Assembly: GCA_002725365.1 (NCBI GenBank)
Contig: PBOW01000057.1
Location: 2,936-9,060, forward strand
Origin: Chloroflexota bacterium
GTDB taxonomy: Bacteria > Chloroflexota > Dehalococcoidia > UBA2979
DNA length: 6,125 nt
Reading direction: 5' to 3'
The notes beneath the pieces are model-generated. The model did not search any database. It was not told the origin of the DNA and saw nothing but the letters and a program-made list of their open reading frames with translations. Positions 1-5,414 of this stretch are shown here, piece after piece; the first letter of the stretch is position 1, and each line of letters begins with the position of its first letter. A program made the position numbers and the translations under genes.

Positions 1-481
1 TAATTTCTTTACTACATGAGCGCCAGGGGAATAAACGGTTGGTTATATCTAGGGCATGTCTTACGGATCCAGCGGAGGCATATGGTCCGAAATATCGGGC
101 GCCGTCGTCATCGACCTTACGGGCAATTTGTACCCGTGGCCAGGCGGATTTCACATCAATTTTTAGATATGGATAGTGCTTGTCGTCTTTGAGTCTGACG
201 TTATAGCGTGGTTGATGTCTCTTGACTAGCGTGGCTTCCAAATGCAACGCTTCAGCCTCAGTTTTTGTGACGACGTGTTCCAAACGCTGGATTTCCGCTG
301 CTAATGCTCGAACCTTTGGCTCCATGGAGCGGCCAGAGCCGAAATATGACCGAACTCGGGTGCGGAGCTTGAGTGCCTTGCCAATATAAATAATGTCCTC
401 GTTGGCATCACGCATGAGATAAACCCCAGGTGATTCGGGTAAGGCGCGGACCTGATGCATCATTCGTTGTTTACTAGGCAT
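1..481 (-). CDS. uvrC: UvrC, excinuclease ABC subunit C (N-terminal part, cut by the window edge)
   Basis: Subunit of the UvrABC nucleotide-excision repair nuclease; the N-terminal domain makes the 3' incision beside a DNA lesion. The minus-strand frame opens at ATG 481-479 (MPSKQRMMHQ) and stays open for 160 codons to the window edge, out of roughly 600 in the family. The GIY-YIG nuclease signature is clear: PGVY at residues 18-21, YIGKA at 32-36, with Arg42 and Glu82 in the positions of the catalytic Arg and metal-binding Glu of the family. The conserved QPRYNVRLKDDKHYPYLKI block (residues 90-108) and ARYFGPYASAGSVR (128-141) follow, which is diagnostic of UvrC rather than a stand-alone GIY-YIG protein. 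The C-terminal RNase H-like domain and helix-hairpin-helix lie outside the window. No Shine-Dalgarno sequence precedes the ATG. It is divergent from the gene at 520 with a 38-bp gap and has no functional link to the metabolic genes. Confidence 0.97.
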   Translation of the reverse strand, partial: MPSKQRMMHQVRALPESPGVYLMRDANEDIIYIGKALKLRTRVRSYFGSGRSMEPKVRALAAEIQRLEHVVTKTEAEALHLEATLVKRHQPRYNVRLKDDKHYPYLKIDVKSAWPRVQIARKVDDDGARYFGPYASAGSVRHALDITNRLFPWRSCSKEI

Positions 482-487
482 ATTAGA

Positions 488-518
488 ATTTTAGGGGTCT
501 ACGGGAGGATGGTGACAA
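488..518 (-). promoter_or_regulatory. Possible uvrC promoter giving a leaderless mRNA
   Basis: On the minus strand TTGTCA (518-513) and TAAAAT (493-488) resemble -35 and -10 boxes, separated by 19 bp, slightly long. The ATG of uvrC at 481 begins six bases after the -10 box, about where transcription would start, which fits the lack of a ribosome binding site before uvrC. The elements lie in the 38-bp divergent gap and overlap the Shine-Dalgarno region of the gene on the other strand. This is a consensus match only. Confidence 0.3.
503..508 (+). promoter_or_regulatory. Shine-Dalgarno site of the beta-hydroxyacid dehydrogenase gene
   Basis: GGGAGG lies 11 bases before ATG 520 and supports that start. 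The start also places the MKVGFIGLGNMG nucleotide-binding strand exactly at the N-terminus, as is usual for the family. It sits within the short divergent gap shared with uvrC. Confidence 0.7.
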
Positions 519-519
519 A

Positions 520-1422
520 ATGAAGGTAGGATTTATCGGCCTTGGAAATATGGGGTCACATATGGCCCGCCATATAATTCAGGCCGGTTACGAGGTAATG
601 GTGCATGATCTGTCGGAAACTGCGGCTGAATCGCATTTGGAGCTAGGCGCTGATTGGGGGGGTACACCCGCAGAGGTTGCCAGGTTCGCTGATGTAGTAT
701 TCACATCCTTACCAGGGCCAAAGGAAGTGGAAGTGGTGGCTCTAGGTGATTCGGGAATAGTTGAAGGCGCTCATGATGATCTCATCTACGTCGATCTATC
801 GACGAATTCCCCAGTGACAGTAAAGAAAATCCACCAACGATTTACCGATCTCCAAGTAGACATGCTGGACGCGCCTGTCAGTGGAGGAATTCCAGGCGCA
901 GAAGACGGATCTCTAGCAGTGTTAATAGGCGGTGATGAATCAATATTCATGAAGATCCGAGACTTGATGAGCACGTTTGGAGATCCAGATCGATTACTTT
1001 ATATCGGACCCTCGGGCTCGGGTAATATCGCAAAACTTTCGCATAATCTTGTTTCCATCACGAGTGGAATGGTGCTCGCTGAAGCAATGAGTCTTGGTGT
1101 AAAAGCAGGAGTAGACCCAGCGACTCTGATGAAAGCCATACAAGGTGGGGCATTTGGCAGGGGAGGCTCAATTCATAATGGCGTTCCAAATATCGTGCTA
1201 CCGGGTAAGTTTGAGGAGGCTCAATTTGCACTTGAACTTGCTCGCAAGGACCTTCGACTTGCACTCGACTTAGCTAGAGAAGTTGACGTTCCCGCGAAAT
1301 TTTGTGCGGCAGCAGAACAGGAAGCCACTGAGGGGATTAATCACGGATTTGGGCAATTAGATCAGACCGCATCTTTCCTTATTCAGGAGAAACGAGCCGG
1401 AGTTAGTGTCAGAGGGCAGTGA
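520..1422 (+). CDS. NAD(P)-dependent beta-hydroxyacid dehydrogenase (3-hydroxyisobutyrate dehydrogenase family)
   Basis: Cytosolic oxidoreductase that interconverts a beta-hydroxyacid and its semialdehyde; 3-hydroxyisobutyrate, tartronate semialdehyde and succinic semialdehyde/glyoxylate are the usual substrates of the family. At 300 residues it is full length. A Rossmann motif GLGNMG occurs at residues 7-12, and Asp30 ends the second strand (VMVHD), which favours NAD over NADP because NADP enzymes usually have Asn-Arg there. The substrate-binding signature DAPVSGGIPGAEDG spans 117-130. The catalytic lysine is Lys172 in GSGNIAKLSHN, with Asn176 four residues on, and the KDLRLAL block of the all-helical C-terminal domain is at 243-249. 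All key residues are present, so it should be active. The family is clear; the substrate is not. It may belong functionally with the three downstream genes, but a 160-bp gap with a hairpin separates them, so co-transcription is uncertain. Confidence 0.9.
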   Translation: MKVGFIGLGNMGSHMARHIIQAGYEVMVHDLSETAAESHLELGADWGGTPAEVARFADVVFTSLPGPKEVEVVALGDSGIVEGAHDDLIYVDLSTNSPVTVKKIHQRFTDLQVDMLDAPVSGGIPGAEDGSLAVLIGGDESIFMKIRDLMSTFGDPDRLLYIGPSGSGNIAKLSHNLVSITSGMVLAEAMSLGVKAGVDPATLMKAIQGGAFGRGGSIHNGVPNIVLPGKFEEAQFALELARKDLRLALDLAREVDVPAKFCAAAEQEATEGINHGFGQLDQTASFLIQEKRAGVSVRGQ

Positions 1423-1434
1423 ACTTTTCTGACA

Positions 1435-1484
1435 TAATGCTCGTAGGCGCCGGATCAAAATTCGCGCCAGAAACGTGAGCATTA
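1435..1484. other. Long nested inverted repeat / hairpin between the dehydrogenase and the TPP-enzyme gene
   Basis: An outer perfect 8-bp repeat TAATGCTC (1435-1442) and GAGCATTA (1477-1484) encloses a second repeat GGCGC (1446-1450) and GCGCC (1464-1468). The inner arm can continue with GGAT (1452-1455) against ATTC (1460-1463), allowing one bulged C and one G-U pair, closing on a CAAA loop. It begins 12 bases after the dehydrogenase stop codon. There is no T-run after either arm, so it is not a classical intrinsic terminator. It could be a transcript-end stabiliser, an attenuating structure or a protein-binding palindrome. The pairing is seen directly; the role is not known. Confidence 0.55.
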
Positions 1485-1565
1485 AATCCGAATTGCGTGT
1501 ACCATCCTCACACTAGTAAAAAACGTAGCTGGCGGCTGCTTAAATTAGTTCATTTTAGGAATCTT

Positions 1566-1573
1566 AGGAAGGA
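1566..1573 (+). promoter_or_regulatory. Shine-Dalgarno site of the TPP-enzyme gene
   Basis: AGGAAGGA lies 9 bases before ATG 1583 and fixes the start. A TTAGGAA heptamer occurs here (1564-1570) and again nine bases upstream (1555-1561); only the second is well placed for translation. I see no convincing -35/-10 pair in the rest of this gap. Confidence 0.75.
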
Positions 1574-1582
1574 TTGTGAATC

Positions 1583-3247
1583 ATGGGTGAGCTCACCGGA
1601 GAACAAATTATTGCGAAGGCACTCAAGACGCAAGGCGTTGAACACGGCTTTGGAGTGGTAGGAATCCCGGTTTCCGGGATTGCTGGAGCCATGATGAAAG
1701 AGGGTATGACGTATCACGGAATGCGTCACGAGATGCCGGCTACATACGCGGCCCAAGCAGTCTCCTATTTGAGTGGAAATGTAGGAGTAGCCCTGGCCGT
1801 ATCTGGACCTGGAGTACTAAATGCTGCTGGTGCATATGCGAATGCATGGTCAAATCGATGGCCAATGCTGCTGCTAGGTGGGTCTTATGAGCGATCTGGA
1901 CACTTACAGGGTTTTTTCCAAGAGACGGATCAGCTGACCGCTATGCGTCCATACTCAAAATTTGCTGAGCGTGTTGAAGATCCGTATAGACTGCCGATAT
2001 ACATTGCTGAAGCGATCAAGAAGGCGACCCATGGTACTCCTGGACCGGCGTACCTTGACCTCCCGGGTGATGTGATACAGAACAGCTGGGACGAAGATAA
2101 GGTAGTTTGGGCACCTAAGGTACTCAGCCCGAGGAAAACATTATCTGATCCGACCGATGTTGAGTCTGCAATTGAGGCATTGAAAACAGCCGAGCAGCCG
2201 TTGGTCATTTTCGGTAAGGGAGTCAACAATGCCGACGCCGCCGACGAGATGCGAGAGTTTGTAGAACGAACAGGTATACCGTATCTAGCCATGCCTATGG
2301 CCAAGGGAATTATCCCTGATGATCATCCACAGTCTGCCGCAGCTGGACGTTCCTTCGTGCTTCAGAATGCCGATTTGGTTGTATTGGTAGGTGCCCGACT
2401 TAACTGGATGTTGCACTTCGGTCTTCCTCCACGATTCAGAGAAGATGTGCGAGTGATCCAATTAGATTTCAACCCTGAAGAAATTGGAGTAAATGTTGCT
2501 ACTGAGGTGGCTCTGATTGGTGATGCCAAACTCACATTAGGTCAGATGATCGATGTGTTGGATAGAGATCAGTGGCAATTCCCACAGGACTCTGAGTGGC
2601 TGAATGAAGTGGGTGCGAAAGTCAGAGAAAACTCTGAAACTGTTGAAGAAATGAAACAGGAAGAGACTTCACCACTTGGATATTACAGAGCACTGCGTTC
2701 TATTGACGAGCGATTACCAGATGACATTGTTTTCGTATCAGAAGGTGCTAGCACTATGGATATATCACGTACGGTGGTCAACCAGATGCAACCACGAACT
2801 CGTTTGGATGCGTCTTCGTATGGATCCATGGGCCTGGGGCACGGATTTGCGATTGCCGCGGCGGTTCAGTCAGGTAAACGAGTGATTTGTCTTCAAGGTG
2901 ATGCAGCGTTTGGGTTTGCTGGAACGGAGTGTGAAGTGGCAGTGCGCCATAATCTTCCTATTACTTGGATTGTATTTAACAATGGTGGGATTGGTGGTCA
3001 TGACCCCGAAATGTATTCGGATGCTGATTCAGGTTTCCTTCCACAAGGTGCGATGAACTTCAACGCTCGATACGATGTGATGATGGAAGGCCTTGGAGGA
3101 GTTGGTTATAACGCCAACAATTCGGAAGAACTGGATGCTCATATTGAAGCAGCATTAAAGCTGGACGGGCCATCGTTGATTAATGTGCCATTGGCTCCTG
3201 ATGCTAAGCGCAAGCCACAGAAATTTGCTTGGTTAACCCGAACCTAA
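1583..3247 (+). CDS. Thiamine-diphosphate enzyme of the 2-hydroxyacyl-CoA lyase / oxalyl-CoA decarboxylase family
   Basis: Characterised relatives cleave 2-hydroxyacyl-CoA to formyl-CoA plus an aldehyde, or decarboxylate oxalyl-CoA, using ThDP and Mg2+. At 554 residues it has the full three-domain architecture. The N-terminal domain carries VVGIPVSGIAG and the ThDP-activating Glu50 (GMRHEMPATYAA). The middle domain has FGKG (210-213), PMAKGIIPDDHP (238-249) and GARLNWMLHFGLPPRF (270-285), nearly identical to human HACL1. The C-terminal domain has the ThDP-Mg motif from Gly439-Asp440 to Asn466-Asn467, and ends AWLTRT, as HACL1 ends HWLTRSNM without the peroxisomal tail. Phe112-Gln113 occupy the Tyr-Glu positions of oxalyl-CoA decarboxylase, as in HACL1, so lyase is the better name. 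Gly471 replaces the Tyr of the GGIY segment in both relatives, so substrate or mechanism may differ. It heads a probable three-gene operon. Database pipelines may call it acetolactate synthase-like. Confidence 0.9.
   Translation: MGELTGEQIIAKALKTQGVEHGFGVVGIPVSGIAGAMMKEGMTYHGMRHEMPATYAAQAVSYLSGNVGVALAVSGPGVLNAAGAYANAWSNRWPMLLLGGSYERSGHLQGFFQETDQLTAMRPYSKFAERVEDPYRLPIYIAEAIKKATHGTPGPAYLDLPGDVIQNSWDEDKVVWAPKVLSPRKTLSDPTDVESAIEALKTAEQPLVIFGKGVNNADAADEMREFVERTGIPYLAMPMAKGIIPDDHPQSAAAGRSFVLQNADLVVLVGARLNWMLHFGLPPRFREDVRVIQLDFNPEEIGVNVATEVALIGDAKLTLGQMIDVLDRDQWQFPQDSEWLNEVGAKVRENSETVEEMKQEETSPLGYYRALRSIDERLPDDIVFVSEGASTMDISRTVVNQMQPRTRLDASSYGSMGLGHGFAIAAAVQSGKRVICLQGDAAFGFAGTECEVAVRHNLPITWIVFNNGGIGGHDPEMYSDADSGFLPQGAMNFNARYDVMMEGLGGVGYNANNSEELDAHIEAALKLDGPSLINVPLAPDAKRKPQKFAWLTRT
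1663..1681 (+). other. Perfect 8-bp hairpin inside the start of the TPP-enzyme gene
   Basis: AATCCCGG (1663-1670) and CCGGGATT (1674-1681) form a perfect GC-rich stem with a three-base TTT loop, about 80 bases after the start codon. It covers codons 27-33 (GIPVSGI), whose near-mirrored amino acids can produce such symmetry by chance. Any effect on ribosome progress or mRNA stability is a guess. Confidence 0.3.
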
Positions 3248-3290
3248 AATTGAAGCAGAAGTCGTTTTCAACCTTTTGAGGGACGAAAAG

Positions 3291-3295
3291 TGAGG
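3291..3295 (+). promoter_or_regulatory. Shine-Dalgarno site of the acyl-CoA dehydrogenase gene
   Basis: TGAGG ends five bases before ATG 3301. The preceding 53-bp gap after the TPP-enzyme stop shows no terminator-like hairpin with a T-run, which is compatible with read-through from the upstream gene. Confidence 0.6.
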
Positions 3296-3300
3296 TAAAC

Positions 3301-4494
3301 ATGGTCGAGCTTAAAGATGATGCAGTACAGGCAGCGTTCCGTGAGACTGTAAGGTCATTCATAGACACTAACAGTCCTAAGAACAAAACCGATGGTGAGG
3401 CTGATCCGGAAGAGTCTGGTTGGTCAAAAGAGGCGAGAGCAAAAACCAAGGATTGGCGTTCTGCTCTGGTTGAAAACGGATGGATCGCACCGGCTTGGCC
3501 TAAAGAGTATGGCGGCGCCGGGCTGTCAATCAATGAACAATTTATTCTCAATGAAGAGCTAGCCGAAAATGGTCTCAGTAATGAGGGTGGATTTGGTGTG
3601 ATGATGCTTGGTCCGACGCTGATGATTCATGGCTCAGAGGAACAAAAAGCAGAGCATCTCCCGAAAATATTGAAGGGCGATGTCATTTGGTGTCAGGGAT
3701 GGTCTGAACCGGGCTCAGGCTCTGATTTAGCGTCGCTTCAAACTCGAGCGGTGCGTGACGGGGATGAATATGTTCTGAACGGGCAAAAAATATGGACGAC
3801 AGGCGCGCAGCATGCAAATTGGATGTACATGCTTGCACGGACCGATGCGGATGCGCCAAAGCATAGAGGAATTTCAATGCTAATGTTTCCGATGGAATCC
3901 AACGGCGTTTCTGTTAGACCCTTGGTAAATATGGCTGACTTTAAAGGATTCAACGAAGTATTTTTCGAAGATGTCCGTGTACCAGTTGAGAATCGACTAG
4001 GAGAAGAGAACCGAGGTTGGTATGTCGGGATGACTTTGACCGACTACGAGCGGTCAGGTATCGGAAACTCCGTCGGGACGCAGAGAAGACTTGAAGGGCT
4101 ACTCAAGGCAGCCCGCACGACCGATTCGAACCAGACCGTAATGAATAACTCCACAACATGGCGACTAAGCTATGCTGATCGCTGGGTGGAAGCTGATATC
4201 GCTCGATTGTTTTCCTATAATAACAACACGATTCAGGTTCGCAATATGGTGCCTAATCACGAGGCATCCATGTCTAAATTATTCACGACTGAGTTGAGTC
4301 AGAAAATTGCAGCTACAACGATTAAGCTGTTCGGCCTATATGGGACACTATGGGATTATGACCGTCCAGAAGCACTGAAGGGGAGAGCCGCTGGCGGCTA
4401 CCTTAGTGCTGTTAGTGCGACGATTGCCGGTGGGACTAGTGAGATCCAGCGCAATATCATTGCAACTCGGGGGCTTGGGCTTCCACGCGGTTAA
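3301..4494 (+). CDS. Acyl-CoA dehydrogenase, FAD-dependent
   Basis: Introduces an alpha-beta double bond into an acyl-CoA and passes electrons to electron-transfer flavoprotein; cytosolic, normally a homotetramer. The 397 residues cover the standard three domains: an N-terminal helical part with GWIAPAWPKEYGGAG (60-74), a beta-domain with WSEPGSGSDLASL (134-146), NGQKIWTTGAQHANW (160-174), GISMLMFPM (190-198) and FNEVFFEDVRVP (217-228), and a C-terminal helical domain ending GGTSEIQRNIIATRGLGLPRG. These motifs match the FadE-type enzymes common in Actinobacteria and Chloroflexota. The catalytic Glu of medium- and short-chain enzymes (the YEGT position) is Gly377 here. Glu250 in the TDYERSG segment lies where isovaleryl- and long-chain-type enzymes carry their base, and probably replaces it. 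It lies 53 bp after the TPP-enzyme gene and 30 bp before the MBL gene on the same strand. Chain-length preference cannot be read from sequence. Confidence 0.94.
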   Translation: MVELKDDAVQAAFRETVRSFIDTNSPKNKTDGEADPEESGWSKEARAKTKDWRSALVENGWIAPAWPKEYGGAGLSINEQFILNEELAENGLSNEGGFGVMMLGPTLMIHGSEEQKAEHLPKILKGDVIWCQGWSEPGSGSDLASLQTRAVRDGDEYVLNGQKIWTTGAQHANWMYMLARTDADAPKHRGISMLMFPMESNGVSVRPLVNMADFKGFNEVFFEDVRVPVENRLGEENRGWYVGMTLTDYERSGIGNSVGTQRRLEGLLKAARTTDSNQTVMNNSTTWRLSYADRWVEADIARLFSYNNNTIQVRNMVPNHEASMSKLFTTELSQKIAATTIKLFGLYGTLWDYDRPEALKGRAAGGYLSAVSATIAGGTSEIQRNIIATRGLGLPRG

Positions 4495-4512
4495 CATATT
4501 TGCCGTACTAGT

Positions 4513-4519
4513 GAGGAGG
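4513..4519 (+). promoter_or_regulatory. Shine-Dalgarno site deciding a GTG start for the MBL gene
   Basis: GAGGAGG ends five bases before GTG 4525. The alternative in-frame ATG at 4540 would be 20 bases from this site, too far, so GTG is preferred. The site lies in the 30-bp gap after the acyl-CoA dehydrogenase stop, which indicates translation from a shared mRNA. Confidence 0.75.
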
Positions 4520-4524
4520 CATTT

Positions 4525-5412
4525 GTGCCCTATCGCTCGATGCCGAAATTTGATACTGGTTTAGTCGAACTGGGTGATGGTATTTACGCCTATCTCCAAT
4601 GGGATGGTGGATGGGGTGTGAGTAACGCTGGATTTGTCGATAGTGACGGTGATGGTCTCTTGGTGATCGACGCACTTATGGCTCCGTCAATGACCCAAGA
4701 ATTTGTTAGAGCAATGCGCACCGTTTCTTCTCAGCCCTTTAGTAAATTGATTAATACTCATTCACATGCAGATCACACAAACGGTAACCAATTCATCGAA
4801 GGTGCCGAGATTATTGCTCATCAGAACTGCCGGAATGAGATGTTAGATGCCGAAATTCTAGCTAGGGAAGCAGCCGCGAAGTCACCTCCAAGGGGCGTTA
4901 AACCTGGGTGGATACGTGATGATTGGTGGGAGGAGCTGGCTGTAGTACAACCTCCTATTCCGGCGGTCACATATGGGAAATCTATGTCCATACAGCAGGG
5001 CGAGCATCAACTGACTTTGGAGTATCGCGGCGAAGCTCATACCACGGGCGACTCATTAGTTCTATTTGCAGACCAAAACTTGTTCTTTTCAGGGGATCTT
5101 TGCTTTTTTTATGCCACTCCTCTTTGCAGAGGAAATCTCGAGAACTGGATAGATATATGCGACTACCTTCTTGAATCTCAAATTGAAACCGTAGTACCCG
5201 GCCACGGTCCTATCGGTGGGAGTATGGAGATTGCAGATATGCGCGAATATTTTGAAGTTATACATACCCGCACACGCCAAATGTTTGATACAGGGGTAAG
5301 TCTCAAACAAGCTATGGAACAGATAGACGTGGGTGAGTTTGCCAAGTGGCCAGAATCAGAGCGTAACGCTATGAATGTTGCTCATTTGTATGCGCTCTGG
5401 GATAGAAATTAG
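4525..5412 (+). CDS. Metallo-beta-lactamase-fold hydrolase
   Basis: A dinuclear-metal hydrolase of the MBL superfamily, substrate unknown. The 295 residues contain the complete metal-ligand set: HSHADH at 79-84 (His79, His81, Asp83, His84), His172 in GEAHTTGD, Asp191 in FFSGDLCF and His227 in VPGHGP. No signal peptide or membrane segment is seen, so it is probably cytosolic. This set is typical of glyoxalase II-like thioesterases, lactonases and similar hydrolases, so a thioester or lactone substrate is plausible, but it is not a recognisable antibiotic beta-lactamase. The tail has an EFAKW...ER...NVAHLYALWDRN pattern seen in many stand-alone MBL proteins. It is the last gene of the probable operon with the TPP lyase and the acyl-CoA dehydrogenase, which suggests a role on a CoA-thioester intermediate (inference). 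Its stop codon is 2 bp from that of the convergent GAPDH gene. Confidence 0.9.
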   Translation: MPYRSMPKFDTGLVELGDGIYAYLQWDGGWGVSNAGFVDSDGDGLLVIDALMAPSMTQEFVRAMRTVSSQPFSKLINTHSHADHTNGNQFIEGAEIIAHQNCRNEMLDAEILAREAAAKSPPRGVKPGWIRDDWWEELAVVQPPIPAVTYGKSMSIQQGEHQLTLEYRGEAHTTGDSLVLFADQNLFFSGDLCFFYATPLCRGNLENWIDICDYLLESQIETVVPGHGPIGGSMEIADMREYFEVIHTRTRQMFDTGVSLKQAMEQIDVGEFAKWPESERNAMNVAHLYALWDRN

Positions 5413-5414
5413 AC

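Noticed and set aside
1485..1565. Promoter for the TPP-enzyme operon (TTGCGT near 1493 with an AT-rich box near 1515)
   Set aside because: The -10 candidate matches the consensus at only about three of six positions and the spacing is poor; I could not choose one site over others.
1930..2304. Minus-strand open frame of 124 codons
   Set aside because: It lies wholly antisense to the TPP-enzyme gene, has no recognisable domain or ribosome binding site, and its composition is explained by the coding strand.
2676..2885. Plus-strand open frame of 69 codons in a different frame
   Set aside because: It overlaps the strongly conserved C-terminal domain of the TPP enzyme and shows no motif or ribosome binding site.
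1583..3247. TPP enzyme as glyoxylate carboligase, which with the upstream dehydrogenase would make a glyoxylate-to-glycerate pathway
   Set aside because: Glyoxylate carboligase lacks the ThDP-activating Glu (it has Val), whereas Glu50 is present here, and the middle and C-terminal motifs match HACL1 closely.
1583..3247. TPP enzyme as oxalyl-CoA decarboxylase proper
   Set aside because: The Tyr-Glu active-site pair is Phe-Gln as in HACL1, the GGIY Tyr is Gly, and the LHFGLPPRF segment and AWLTRT tail follow HACL1 rather than the decarboxylase.
3248..3300. Possible terminator between the TPP-enzyme and acyl-CoA dehydrogenase genes (TTGAA/TTCAA arms)
   Set aside because: Only five AT-rich pairs, no GC-rich stem and no T-run after it.
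3204..3551. Minus-strand open frame of 115 codons across the TPP-enzyme/acyl-CoA dehydrogenase junction
   Set aside because: It is antisense to two well-supported genes and the intervening ribosome binding site, with no protein-family resemblance.
4434..4515. Repeated ACTAGTGAG at 4434 and 4507
   Set aside because: Nine bases only, one copy in coding sequence and one in the gap before the MBL gene; no further similarity around them, so chance is sufficient.
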